Source: Saccharothrix sp. NRRL B-16314
Lineage (GTDB): Bacteria; Actinomycetota; Actinomycetes; Mycobacteriales; Pseudonocardiaceae
Length of the DNA stretch: 64,000 nt
Direction of reading: 5' to 3'
Assembly (NCBI RefSeq): GCF_000716595.1
Contig: NZ_JNXC01000008.1
Location: forward strand, 261,822 to 325,821
Part shown: piece after piece, positions 1 to 7,891 of the stretch
Layout of the letters: every line of letters begins with the position of its first letter
How positions within the stretch are numbered: position 1 is the first letter of the stretch
The notes under the pieces: model-generated
Told to the model about the DNA's origin: nothing
Database searches by the model: none
What the model saw: the letters and a program-made list of their open reading frames with translations, nothing else
Program-made: the position numbers and the translations under genes

Positions 1-78
1 GCAAGCGGTGCTCCGCCACTACACCTGAGGTCCGCGGCGCGGACCACCAGCACACCCGCCCTTGCAGCGGAGGTACCC

Positions 79-1431
79 ATGGCAATGACGCCGACCCACC
101 CCGAGCAGCACCCCAGCGGAACCCAGTCCATCGGCAGGATCGCGGGCACGAGCTTCATCGGCACCGCGATCGAGTGGTACGACTTCCTCATCTACGCCAA
201 CGCCGCCGCGTTGGTCTTCGGCACCCAGTTCTTCCCGTCCCTGTCACCCCTCGCCGCGTCGTTGGCCTCGTTGTCCACCTTCGCGGTCGGTTTCCTGGCC
301 CGGCCGCTCGGCAGCGTCGTCATGGGGCACTTCGGCGACCGGGTCGGCCGCAAGTCGATGCTGGTCACGTCACTGCTGATCATGGGTGTGGCGACGGTGC
401 TCATCGGCCTGCTGCCGACTTACGCCCAGATCGGGGTGTGGGCGCCGATCCTGTTGGTGGCGCTGCGGTTCATCCAGGGCCTCGGTGTGGGTGGCGAGTG
501 GGGTGGCGCCGTCCTCGTCGCGGTGGAACACGCGCCGGTAGCCCGCCGGGGCTTCTACGGCAGCTTCCCGCAGATGGGTGTGCCGGCCGGGATCATCCTG
601 TCGAACCTGGTGTTCCTCACGATGAGCTCGGTGCTCACCCCCGCGCAGTTCGCCTCGTGGGGCTGGCGGGTGCCGTTCCTGCTCAGCGCGGTCCTGATCG
701 CGGTCGGCCTGTACATCCGCCTGCGGCTGGAGGAGTCGCCGCTGTTCCTGGCGGCCAAGGAGGCGCGAACGGACTCGCGGCTGCCGGTGGTGGAGCTCCT
801 GCGCGACCACTGGCGGCGCGTCGTGCTGGCGGGCCTGGCGTTCATGGCCGCGAACACCATCGGCTACATCACCCTCGTCTACGTCCTGTCCTACACCACC
901 GGCCCGTTGCAGATGCCGAGGAGCACGGTGCTGCTGCTCGTGCTGCTCGCGAGCGTCGTGCAGTTGGTGGCGACGCCGGCGCTGTCCGCCCTGTCCGACC
1001 GGCTCGGCCGGCGCAAGGTCTTCATCGCCGGTGCGGCCCTGTCCGCGCTGTGGTCGTTGCCGCTGTTCATGCTGCTCGACACCCGCAGTCCGGCGGCGGT
1101 GCTGGTCGGCCTGGTGGTGGCGGTGACCATCCTGTCCGCGATGTACGGGCCGCAGGCGGCCATCGCCGCCGAGCTGTTCCCCACGCGGGTCCGCTACAGC
1201 GGCGCGTCGCTCGGGTACCAGCTCAGTGCGATCTTCGGCGGTGGGCTGGCGCCGTTGATCGCCACTTCGCTGTACGCCAGTACCGGCACGTCGGTGTCGA
1301 CCGCCCTCTACCTCGCCGTGATCTGCCTCGTCAGCCTCGTCGCGTTCGCGTTCGTGCCGGAGACCCACCGGACCGACCTCGTGGACCCGACTCCCCCGAC
1401 CATGCCACCGCAGGAGGTCGTCAAACCATGA
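79..1431 (+). CDS. MFS transporter, metabolite:H+ symporter (MHS) family
   Basis: The 450-residue protein has about twelve hydrophobic segments. The N-terminal part (around residues 25-40) carries the GT-IEWYDFLIY signature typical of the metabolite:H+ symporter branch of the major facilitator superfamily (ShiA/ProP/KgtP relatives). The loop 2-3 motif GDRVGRK lies near residue 88 and a second copy, SDRLGRRK, near residue 310. The ATG is preceded by GGAGG six bases upstream. The stop overlaps the next start (ATGA), which couples it to a Rieske oxygenase, so it probably imports the aromatic or other organic acid used by that enzyme. The substrate is inference; the family assignment is firm. Confidence 0.93.
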   Translation: MAMTPTHPEQHPSGTQSIGRIAGTSFIGTAIEWYDFLIYANAAALVFGTQFFPSLSPLAASLASLSTFAVGFLARPLGSVVMGHFGDRVGRKSMLVTSLLIMGVATVLIGLLPTYAQIGVWAPILLVALRFIQGLGVGGEWGGAVLVAVEHAPVARRGFYGSFPQMGVPAGIILSNLVFLTMSSVLTPAQFASWGWRVPFLLSAVLIAVGLYIRLRLEESPLFLAAKEARTDSRLPVVELLRDHWRRVVLAGLAFMAANTIGYITLVYVLSYTTGPLQMPRSTVLLLVLLASVVQLVATPALSALSDRLGRRKVFIAGAALSALWSLPLFMLLDTRSPAAVLVGLVVAVTILSAMYGPQAAIAAELFPTRVRYSGASLGYQLSAIFGGGLAPLIATSLYASTGTSVSTALYLAVICLVSLVAFAFVPETHRTDLVDPTPPTMPPQEVVKP

Positions 1432-2480
1432 CGTTCGCGCGCAACCACTGGTACGTGGCGGCCTACGGCCGTGAGATCGGGCGCGAGCTGTTCGCCAGGA
1501 CGGTCCTGGGCGAGCCGCTGGTGCTCTACCGCAGCGAGGAGGGCGAGGTGGTGGCGCTGGCCGACCGGTGCGTGCACCGGCGCTACCCGCTCTCGGAGAG
1601 CAGGCTGGAAGGCGACACGATCGTCTGCGGCTACCACGGCTTCACCTACGACAAGACCGGCAGCTGCGTGTTCGTGCCGGGGCAGGAGCGGATCCCGCGC
1701 ACCGCGCGCGTGCCGTCCTACCCGGTGGTGGAGCAGGACTCGTTCGTCTGGGTGTGGATCGGCGAGCGCGACCGGGCGGACCGTGAGCTGATCCCCCGGG
1801 CGCCCTGGCTGGCCGACCCCGCCTACACGACGGTGTGCGGGATGGAGCCGCTGGCGGCGCGGTCCGAACTGCTGGTGGACAACCTGATGGACCTGTCGCA
1901 CGAGACCTACCTGCACGGCGGGTACATCGGCACGCCCGAGGTGGCGAACACGCCGATCACCACCGAGGTCGACGAGGACAACAGGATCATCTACGTCAGC
2001 CGGCACATGGACGACGCCGCGTGCCCGCCGTTCTACGCCAAGTCCACCGGGATCGACGGCCGGATCACGCGCTGGCAGGACATCGAGTACCACCCGCCGT
2101 GCCTTTACCTGTTGCACAGCCGGGTCGCGCCGGTCGGTGTGCTGCCCGAGGCCGACGGCTCGGACCCGCACGGCTTCCACGTCGAGGTCGTCTACGCCAT
2201 CACGCCGGAGACCGAGCACAGCACGCACGACTTCTGGGCCGTGGCCAGGGATTTCGCGCTGGACAACCAGGAGGTGTCGGCCTTCCTGCGTGACAGCAAC
2301 CGCGCGGTGGTGCTCCAGGACGTCACCGCGTTGGACATCCTCGAGCGCGTGATCCAGACCGAGCCGCCGGACCGCCAAGAGCTGTCGATCAACATCGACA
2401 CGGGCGGGCTGGCGGCACGGCGCATCCTCAAGCGCATGGTGGCCGAAGCCGGCGAACCCGCGAAGTCGGCCGCGACATGA
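1428..2480 (+). CDS. Rieske non-heme iron oxygenase, vanillate O-demethylase (VanA)-like
   Basis: A 350-residue oxygenase component. A Rieske [2Fe-2S] site is visible as CVH at residues 48-50 and CGYH at 67-70. The mononuclear iron site follows the usual spacing, NLMDLSHETYLH, with H158 and H163 as ligands. Length and N-terminus (NHWYVAAY) match the VanA/dicamba-demethylase/toluenesulfonate-monooxygenase branch rather than the longer benzoate dioxygenases. It starts in an ATGA overlap with the transporter and overlaps the following small gene the same way. The matching reductase is two genes downstream, so the three likely form one aromatic O-demethylation or hydroxylation system. The exact substrate cannot be read from the sequence. 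Confidence 0.92.
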   Translation: MTFARNHWYVAAYGREIGRELFARTVLGEPLVLYRSEEGEVVALADRCVHRRYPLSESRLEGDTIVCGYHGFTYDKTGSCVFVPGQERIPRTARVPSYPVVEQDSFVWVWIGERDRADRELIPRAPWLADPAYTTVCGMEPLAARSELLVDNLMDLSHETYLHGGYIGTPEVANTPITTEVDEDNRIIYVSRHMDDAACPPFYAKSTGIDGRITRWQDIEYHPPCLYLLHSRVAPVGVLPEADGSDPHGFHVEVVYAITPETEHSTHDFWAVARDFALDNQEVSAFLRDSNRAVVLQDVTALDILERVIQTEPPDRQELSINIDTGGLAARRILKRMVAEAGEPAKSAAT

Positions 2481-2704
2481 GCCACCGTGTCGCGATGTTG
2501 CGCGGCGACACGGTCTACCGCATCCACTGGGAGCCGGGCACCGACGTGCTGGTGGGGGTGTGCCACTGCGGAGCCGAGCGCGGCTCGGAAGACCCGGCGG
2601 ACCTGTGGGACTGGCTGCTGGCCCACCCGGACGGCCACGCACCGCCGGCCGCCGTGTCGCCGCCGACGGCAGACCGGCAGCCGGTCGGCGCCGCCCATGA
2701 CTGA
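2477..2704 (+). CDS. small protein of the Rieske operon, unknown function
   Basis: A 75-residue protein whose ATG overlaps the oxygenase stop (ATGA), followed after 12 bases by the reductase gene. I do not recognise a family. The first 50 residues look folded and contain a CHC pair (HCGAE context), a DLWDWLLAHP segment and several His residues. The C-terminus is Pro/Ala-rich and probably disordered. The coupling on both sides says it is expressed with the oxygenase system. A role in metal/cluster assembly or as a subunit is possible but only guessed from the Cys/His content. G/C-rich third positions support a real gene. Confidence 0.6.
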   Translation: MSHRVAMLRGDTVYRIHWEPGTDVLVGVCHCGAERGSEDPADLWDWLLAHPDGHAPPAAVSPPTADRQPVGAAHD

Positions 2705-2716
2705 ACAGGAGTCCCG

Positions 2717-3661
2717 ATGACCGCGTCCACCGAGCCACTCGTCCCGGTGGAGCTCGACGTCCTGCTGGAGCGCAAGGAAGTCATCGCCGACGGCGTCGTG
2801 CGGCTGACTCTGCGCCATCCCCACGGCGAACCGCTGCCCGCCTGGGACCCCGGCGCCCACGTGGACCTCGTGCTGGGGCCGGACCTCGTCCGCCAGTACT
2901 CCCTGTGCGGCGACCCGGCGGACCGCTCGGCGCTCCAGGTGGCGGTGCTGCACGAGCCTTCCGGCCGTGGAGGGTCGCGGCACGTGCACTCGACGCTCAC
3001 CGAGGGGTGCACGGTGCGCATCCGCGGACCACGCAACCAGTTTCCGCTGGTCCCGGCGGAGCGGTACCTGTTCATCGCGGGCGGTATTGGCATCACGTCG
3101 ATCGTGCCCATGATCACGGCTGTCGAGGCTCGCGGCGCGTCGTGGCGATTGTTGTACGGAGGACGGACGCGCTCGTCCATGGCTTTCGCCGGAGAACTGC
3201 GCGACCGCTACGGCGACCGGGTGGTGGTGCGACCGCAGGACGAGACCGGACTGCTGGACCTGGACGCGTTCCTGGCGCCGGACACCGAGATCTACTGCTG
3301 CGGGCCGGAGTCGCTGATCGCCGCCGTCGAGCAGCGCTCCCCCGCTCGTCCGCACGTCGAACGCTTCACGCCCAAGGCTGTCGACGGCGGGCGCACGTCG
3401 TTCGAGGTCCACTTGGCGCGGTCGGGCCGCACGCTGGTCGTGGCGGAGGACAAGTCGATCCTGCGCACGGTCGAGGAGGCCGGCATCACGGTGCTGTCCT
3501 CGTGCCAGGAGGGGACGTGCGGCACGTGCGAGACCGGTGTGCTGGAGGGGGTTCCGGACCATCGGGACTCCGTGCTCAACGACGAGGAGCAGGCCGCCTG
3601 CGACGTGATGATGATCTGCGTGTCACGGTCGCGCGGCCCACGACTCGTCCTCGACCTGTGA
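2717..3661 (+). CDS. phthalate/vanillate-type oxygenase reductase (VanB-like)
   Basis: The 314-residue protein has the VanB/phthalate dioxygenase reductase order: an N-terminal flavin-binding barrel (RQYSLCGDP, residues ~60-68), an NAD-binding domain (GGIGITSIVPM near residue 117; YCCGPESL near 195), and a C-terminal plant-type [2Fe-2S] ferredoxin domain with CQEGTCGTC and a distant fourth Cys in the CDVMMICVSR region. It passes electrons from NAD(P)H to the Rieske oxygenase encoded upstream. AGGAG lies just before its ATG. Last gene of the four-gene operon; a hairpin follows. Confidence 0.93.
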   Translation: MTASTEPLVPVELDVLLERKEVIADGVVRLTLRHPHGEPLPAWDPGAHVDLVLGPDLVRQYSLCGDPADRSALQVAVLHEPSGRGGSRHVHSTLTEGCTVRIRGPRNQFPLVPAERYLFIAGGIGITSIVPMITAVEARGASWRLLYGGRTRSSMAFAGELRDRYGDRVVVRPQDETGLLDLDAFLAPDTEIYCCGPESLIAAVEQRSPARPHVERFTPKAVDGGRTSFEVHLARSGRTLVVAEDKSILRTVEEAGITVLSSCQEGTCGTCETGVLEGVPDHRDSVLNDEEQAACDVMMICVSRSRGPRLVLDL

Positions 3662-3671
3662 CCTGTTCAAG

Positions 3672-3706
3672 CCTCGGCGCACGAACGCCGGGGTGAGTGG
3701 CCGAGG
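3672..3706. terminator. hairpin between convergent genes
   Basis: CCTCGGC (3672-3678) pairs with GCCGAGG (3700-3706) around a 21-base loop. It sits between the stops of the convergent reductase and FAD-monooxygenase genes, where a bidirectional terminator is expected. There is no U-tract, which is common in high-GC actinomycetes. Confidence 0.45.
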
Positions 3707-3726
3707 AAGCCGGTTCCCGCTCCTGA

Positions 3727-5136
3727 TCAGCGCCGAGCGGCGGCGAGGAGGTTGAGCCGCAGCGCGCGCAGGATCGTCCCCGGCCGGGCCAACTGGTTCG
3801 GGTGGGCGAGCATGGTGGTGACGCCGGTCAGGCGTTCGTTGGTGACGCCGTCGGTCATCGACGCCTTGAAGACCTGGCCGCTCACCCACCTGATCAGCCG
3901 GTAGCCGCGCGGGTAGGGGCCGTGCACGTGCGGTAGTCCCAGGTCGGCGAACGTCGACACCTGCCACGCGGCGTCGACGACGACCGCCACCCGGTCGAAG
4001 TACGCCTTGGCCGGTTCGCCCAGGTCCGGTCCCGAGCGGAGGTAGGTGGACAGGCACGACGCGTGCAGGGCCGCCGAGGTCATGCCTTGGCCGTACACCG
4101 GGTTGAACGACGCGATCGCGTCGCCCGCGGCGGCGAGCCCGGCCGGCAACCGGGACACCTGGTGGAAGTCACGCCGTCTGCTGTCGGCCTGGTGATAGGT
4201 GACCACGTCGCCCAGCATCCGCCCCTGACCGGCGATGTCACCGAAGACGGCAGGGAAGTCGTTGCGGCACCGGGCGACGAAGTCGGCGGCGTCCCGGCTC
4301 GGGCGGTCGTCGTCGTAGCCCGCGATCAGCATGATCCAGCGGTCGCCCTCGACCCGGAGCACACCGCCGATCCGCGCGCGCCGCCCGTTTCCCGGGCTGG
4401 ACTGCGCGATGACGCTCCACAGGTCGCTGATCGCCTCGTCGTAGGCGAACATCGCGGTGGCGTAGTTGAGCTTGATCGGCATCCGGCGCATCGGCGGGCG
4501 TTCCCAGCCCGCGGCCTCCACCCAGTCGCCCAGTCGGCTGGACCGGCCCATGGCGTCGACGACGAAGTCGCCGGTGGCGGTGACGGCTTCGGTCGCGCCC
4601 TCCGGGACGTACTTGACGCCGACCACCCGTTCGCCGTCGAACAGCAGACCGTCGGCCCTGCCGGTGACGAAGCGGATGTTGTCCACCGCGAGCGTCCGCC
4701 GACGCACCTCGGCCTCCAGGTACGGCCGGGTGGTGATCAACACCGGCCAGTCCTGCTCGACCGGCGGCGCGATCCGCACCTGCCCGTCCATGAAGAACCG
4801 GTCGCTCGACCCGTCCTTACGCGGCACGACGGCACCGCCCGCGATGGCGTCGTCCGCGAAACCGGGGAACCACCGCTCCAACTGCACCGCACCGGCCGGC
4901 AGCAACGCGTGCACCTGACTGCCCTGTGGCACGCCGGCGCGCGGTCCTCCATCGGCGTCCGACGCGTCACGCTCGACCACGATCACCTCGTCGGCGTGGT
5001 CACTGAGCACCCGTGCCGCCAACAGACCCGCGATGCTCCCACCGAGCACCACCGCCCGCCGCATGACCACGCGCATCCCCGAAGGCGGCCGGGACGTGCC
5101 GATCTCGTGGAAGAGCTGCGCCGCCGACAACCGCAC
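3727..5136 (-). CDS. FAD-dependent monooxygenase/oxidoreductase
   Basis: A 469-residue flavoprotein. The Rossmann motif GGSIAGLLAARVL lies at residues ~31-43, ending with an acidic residue that binds the FAD ribose (VIVVERD). A DG-type motif (VVDAMGRSS) and the GD motif (AAAGDAIASFNPVYGQG) follow in the order seen in p-hydroxybenzoate-hydroxylase-fold enzymes. Closest in layout are the FAD oxidoreductases annotated as 2-polyprenyl-6-methoxyphenol hydroxylase-like. I chose the GTG at 5136 because a perfect GAGGAGG lies five bases upstream. Internal ATGs at 5076 and 5064 lack such a site, although they would give the more usual short N-terminus. Monocistronic, convergent with the oxygenase operon; substrate unknown. 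Confidence 0.85.
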   Translation of the reverse strand: MRLSAAQLFHEIGTSRPPSGMRVVMRRAVVLGGSIAGLLAARVLSDHADEVIVVERDASDADGGPRAGVPQGSQVHALLPAGAVQLERWFPGFADDAIAGGAVVPRKDGSSDRFFMDGQVRIAPPVEQDWPVLITTRPYLEAEVRRRTLAVDNIRFVTGRADGLLFDGERVVGVKYVPEGATEAVTATGDFVVDAMGRSSRLGDWVEAAGWERPPMRRMPIKLNYATAMFAYDEAISDLWSVIAQSSPGNGRRARIGGVLRVEGDRWIMLIAGYDDDRPSRDAADFVARCRNDFPAVFGDIAGQGRMLGDVVTYHQADSRRRDFHQVSRLPAGLAAAGDAIASFNPVYGQGMTSAALHASCLSTYLRSGPDLGEPAKAYFDRVAVVVDAAWQVSTFADLGLPHVHGPYPRGYRLIRWVSGQVFKASMTDGVTNERLTGVTTMLAHPNQLARPGTILRALRLNLLAAARR

Positions 5137-5302
5137 GAGTCCTCCTCGAACGCCCGGGACGACGCGACCGCCGCTCCCCCACGCCGAGCATATGCGGGAC
5201 CACGCTGCCGCAGGGCCTCACCAGCCGGGTGGTCGCCCGTTCCGACCAGACCGACCGCTCCTCTGCGGCTTGATCACGGGAGGGCCGTGCTGCCGACTCC
5301 GG

Positions 5303-5632
5303 TCACCCCACAGGTGCCCGCGACGCCGCGCCGCGCTCGCCTTCCTGAACGACCCTGAACAGCTGGTACGACACCAGAGCCACCCGGGCGAACCACACGG
5401 TCAGCCCGACGCGAGTCCCGAGACCGCCTCCCACGAACGACAACCCGATGATGGCCGCCACCGTGGCGAGACCAGCGATCAGCGTCGGGACACGCATGTG
5501 TTGCCGGCGCTCGGTTTTCCCGAAAGCGCGGGCCAACACGAACACCGCCACCAGCAGCCCGGACACCGTGATGAGCGACTCGACCTGGTGCGCTGTGGCG
5601 TGCCGGACGTGCCCCGTAGTTGCAGCCGGCAT
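5303..5632 (-). CDS. small membrane protein, unknown function
   Basis: A 109-residue protein with three hydrophobic stretches (about residues 19-35, 49-70 and 78-93) separated by short charged loops (FGKTERRQH) and a charged, Gly/Ala-rich C-terminus. I do not recognise a family. It lies downstream of cyanase on the same strand after a 109-base gap, so cotranscription is possible. No clear ribosome binding site precedes the ATG at 5632, so the start is uncertain. Confidence 0.5.
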   Translation of the reverse strand: MPAATTGHVRHATAHQVESLITVSGLLVAVFVLARAFGKTERRQHMRVPTLIAGLATVAAIIGLSFVGGGLGTRVGLTVWFARVALVSYQLFRVVQEGERGAASRAPVG

Positions 5633-5741
5633 CGAGTGAGCGGCAGTCCAGGCGCAGCCACCCGTCGAAGAACTGGCCCACCCCTTCGACGGCGAGGGCG
5701 ATCGGGGCGAACCTGACAGGTTTGCTCACCGAGCACCCGAG

Positions 5742-6191
5742 TCACCACCGGTAGTCGAGGAACTTGCCGTCGAAGGTGACCACCACCCGGTCGCCGTCGG
5801 GGTCCGGGCGGCGCGCGATGTCGATCCTGAAGTTGATCGCGCTCATGATGCCGTCGCCGAACTCCTCGTGGATCAACTCCTTCAGCGCGGGCCCGTAGAC
5901 CGACAGCGCCTCGACGAAGCGGTAGATCGTCGGGTCGTTCATGACGGCCGGATCCGTGCCGCGGACGGGCAGGGACCGCAGGCTCTCCGCGACCGCGTCG
6001 TCCAGGTCGAGGAGACCGCAGACCGTCTCGGCCTGTTCCGGTGTCATCGGGTGCTGCCCGAGCAGGGCGGCGGTGACCCACACGACCGGGGCGCCGAGCT
6101 CGTCCGCGATCTGCGCCCAGGTCAGGCCCTTGCGCACCCTGGCGGCGGCCACCAGGTCGGCCGCGTCGGACTTGCTCATGATCGGGGTCAT
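5742..6191 (-). CDS. cynS: cyanate hydratase (cyanase)
   Basis: Cyanase converts cyanate and bicarbonate to carbamate and CO2, releasing ammonia. The 149-residue length matches the family. The N-terminal helical domain (KGLTWAQIADELG) and C-terminal catalytic domain are both complete. The catalytic residues Arg, Glu and Ser are present as R91, E94 and S117 in the YRFVEAL...GIMSAINF block, shifted by five from the E. coli numbering (R96/E99/S122). GAGGAG precedes the ATG by seven bases. A second ATG (MSKSD) four codons in is a less likely start. It is transcribed away from a formate/nitrite-family channel gene, which could supply cyanate, nitrite or bicarbonate. Confidence 0.97.
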   Translation of the reverse strand: MTPIMSKSDAADLVAAARVRKGLTWAQIADELGAPVVWVTAALLGQHPMTPEQAETVCGLLDLDDAVAESLRSLPVRGTDPAVMNDPTIYRFVEALSVYGPALKELIHEEFGDGIMSAINFRIDIARRPDPDGDRVVVTFDGKFLDYRW

Positions 6192-6380
6192 GACGATCTC
6201 CTCGGTCGCGGCGTGCGCACAGACTTCCGCAGGTTCGTTGCGGCGGTGTAACCGATCACGCCGAAGTCATCCGTCCCAGGAGTGAGGCCGACGTGATTCG
6301 GTGCTCTCACAGCCGTTACAGGGAGGACACCTCCCGTGCTCAGACTCCATCACCAGCCCAACCGAAGGAGCGACGTTCCC

Positions 6381-7235
6381 ATGACCTACGTCAGGCCGGC
6401 GGACCTCGTCCGGAAGATGATCGACGCCGGCGAGGCCAAGGCGTTCATGTCGACGCGTGACACCGTCATCCGGGCGTTCATGGCCGGTGCGATCCTCGCG
6501 CTCTCCGCCGCGTTCGCGGTCACGGTCACCGTGCAGACCGGCAACGCGCTCGTCGGGGCACTGCTCTTCCCGGTCGGGTTCTGCGTCCTGTACCTGCTGG
6601 GCTTCGACCTCCTCACCGGCGTCTTCACGCTCGTCCCGCTCGCGTGGATCGACAAGCGGCCCGGTGTCCGGCTGCGCACGGTCCTGCGCAACTGGTCGCT
6701 GGTGTTCGTCGGGAACTTCGCGGGCGCGCTCCTCGTCGCGCTCATGATCGGGGTGATCGTCACCTTCGGGTTCTCGGTGGAGCCGAACGAGGTCGGGCAG
6801 CGGCTCGGTGAGATCGGGGAGAGCAGGACCGTCGGCTACGCGGAGCACGGCGCGGCCGGGATGCTGACCCTGTTCATCCGCGGTGTGCTGTGCAACTGGA
6901 TGGTCTCCACCGGCGTCGTCGCCGCGATGATCTCGACGTCCGTGTCCGGCAAGGTGATCGCGATGTGGATGCCGATCATCGTGTTCTTCTACATGGGGTT
7001 CGAGCACTCGATCGTCAACATGTTCCTGTTCCCGTCCGGCCTGATGCTCGGCGGCGACTTCTCGCTCGGCGACTACCTCATCTGGAACGAGATCCCCACC
7101 GTGGTCGGGAACCTGGTCGGCGGTCTCCTGTTCGTGGGGCTGACGCTGTACGCGACCCACGCGCGGACGGGCCTGTCCCGCAGGAACGGCGTGTCCCCGG
7201 ACGTGGAGGTGCCGGTCAAGACGACCGTCGGGTGA
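6381..7235 (+). CDS. formate/nitrite transporter (FNT) family channel
   Basis: A 284-residue membrane protein with six hydrophobic segments and hallmark FNT features: an N-terminal MIDAGEAKAFMS-like segment, LLGFDLLTGVFTL in the first half and the inverted-repeat counterpart RGVLCNWMV in the second half, plus FMGFEHS-like YMGFEHSIVNMF. FocA/NirC relatives form pentameric channels for small monovalent anions. The ATG was chosen because AAGGAG lies ten bases upstream. The gene is divergent from cyanase, with 189 bases between the starts, which suggests transport of cyanate, nitrite or bicarbonate. That substrate link is inference. Confidence 0.93.
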   Translation: MTYVRPADLVRKMIDAGEAKAFMSTRDTVIRAFMAGAILALSAAFAVTVTVQTGNALVGALLFPVGFCVLYLLGFDLLTGVFTLVPLAWIDKRPGVRLRTVLRNWSLVFVGNFAGALLVALMIGVIVTFGFSVEPNEVGQRLGEIGESRTVGYAEHGAAGMLTLFIRGVLCNWMVSTGVVAAMISTSVSGKVIAMWMPIIVFFYMGFEHSIVNMFLFPSGLMLGGDFSLGDYLIWNEIPTVVGNLVGGLLFVGLTLYATHARTGLSRRNGVSPDVEVPVKTTVG

Positions 7236-7246
7236 TGACGTGGTGA

Positions 7247-7312
7247 GGGGGTGCACCCGGTAGCGATCCTGCTCGCACTCAGTGCGGCGTTCCGCGTGCC
7301 GGGTGGACCCCC
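7247..7312 (+). terminator. long imperfect hairpin after the FNT gene
   Basis: GGGGGTGCACCCGG (7247-7260) pairs with CCGGGTGGACCCCC (7299-7312) with a single mismatch in 14 positions. It begins 12 bases after the FNT stop. The loop is 38 bases. Likely transcription terminator, without a U-tract. Confidence 0.55.
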
Positions 7313-7439
7313 TTGCGGCTCGGCGTCGTCAGGAGCGTGGCGTTCCGGTGGCAGCGGTGGCCCGGAGTGGCGGAGACTGACTGGACGAACTGCTCTCCGT
7401 GGCCGCCATCGTCGGTCCGTGGCTCCAGAGGAGGACGCC

Positions 7440-7838
7440 GTGAGTTACGAGAAGGACCCGCGCGTCGACGACTACATCGACAAGCTGCCGGACTGGCAGC
7501 GGGAGATCTGCCACCAGGTGCGCGACATCGCGCACGCGGCGGACACCGAGGTCGTCGAGACGATCAAACGGACGGTCCAGCCGTACTTCGTGCTGAACGG
7601 CAACGTCTGCGCGCTGCTCGCCGCCAAGGACCACGTGAACGTCTTCCTCTACGACGGCGGCATCGTCCCCGACCCGGAGGGCATCGTCACGGCCGGGCAC
7701 CAGAACAAGACCGGCCGGACGATCTCCTACTACGAGGGCGAGCCGATCAACGCGCCCGCGCTCACCCGGTACCTCGAGCAGATCATCGCGAACAACCGCG
7801 CCGGCGGCTGGCGCAAGATCAAGGCCGCGCAGGGGTGA
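7440..7838 (+). CDS. DUF1801-type (YdhG-like) small protein
   Basis: A 132-residue protein. The GTG start follows AGAGGAGG five bases upstream; longer readings begin without such a site. The pattern is that of the DUF1801/YdhG-like fold: VDDYIDKLPDWQREICHQVRDIAH, then ETIKRTVQPYFVLNGNVCALLAAKDHVNVFLYDGG and a C-terminal GRTISYYEGE...LTRYLEQIIANNR. Members are small cytoplasmic proteins of unknown biochemical function. Monocistronic, convergent with the BMP-type lipoprotein gene. Confidence 0.8.
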   Translation: MSYEKDPRVDDYIDKLPDWQREICHQVRDIAHAADTEVVETIKRTVQPYFVLNGNVCALLAAKDHVNVFLYDGGIVPDPEGIVTAGHQNKTGRTISYYEGEPINAPALTRYLEQIIANNRAGGWRKIKAAQG

Positions 7839-7845
7839 CGACCGA

Positions 7846-7873
7846 GGCGCCCCACCGTGAACCGTAGGGCGCC
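7846..7873. terminator. bidirectional hairpin
   Basis: GGCGCCC (7846-7852) pairs with GGGCGCC (7867-7873). The hairpin starts 8 bases after the plus-strand DUF1801 stop and 18 bases before the minus-strand BMP stop, so it could terminate both. Confidence 0.45.
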
Positions 7874-7891
7874 GCACCCTGATCCGCCGGG

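Noticed and set aside
174..2480. Single 768-codon frame spanning transporter and oxygenase
   Set aside because: Its first two thirds are an out-of-frame shadow of the transporter; the real oxygenase starts at 1428 in an ATGA overlap.
5479..6081. Second minus-strand frame overlapping cyanase
   Set aside because: Out-of-frame shadow of cyanase and the small membrane protein; its composition is Arg/Pro-rich throughout.
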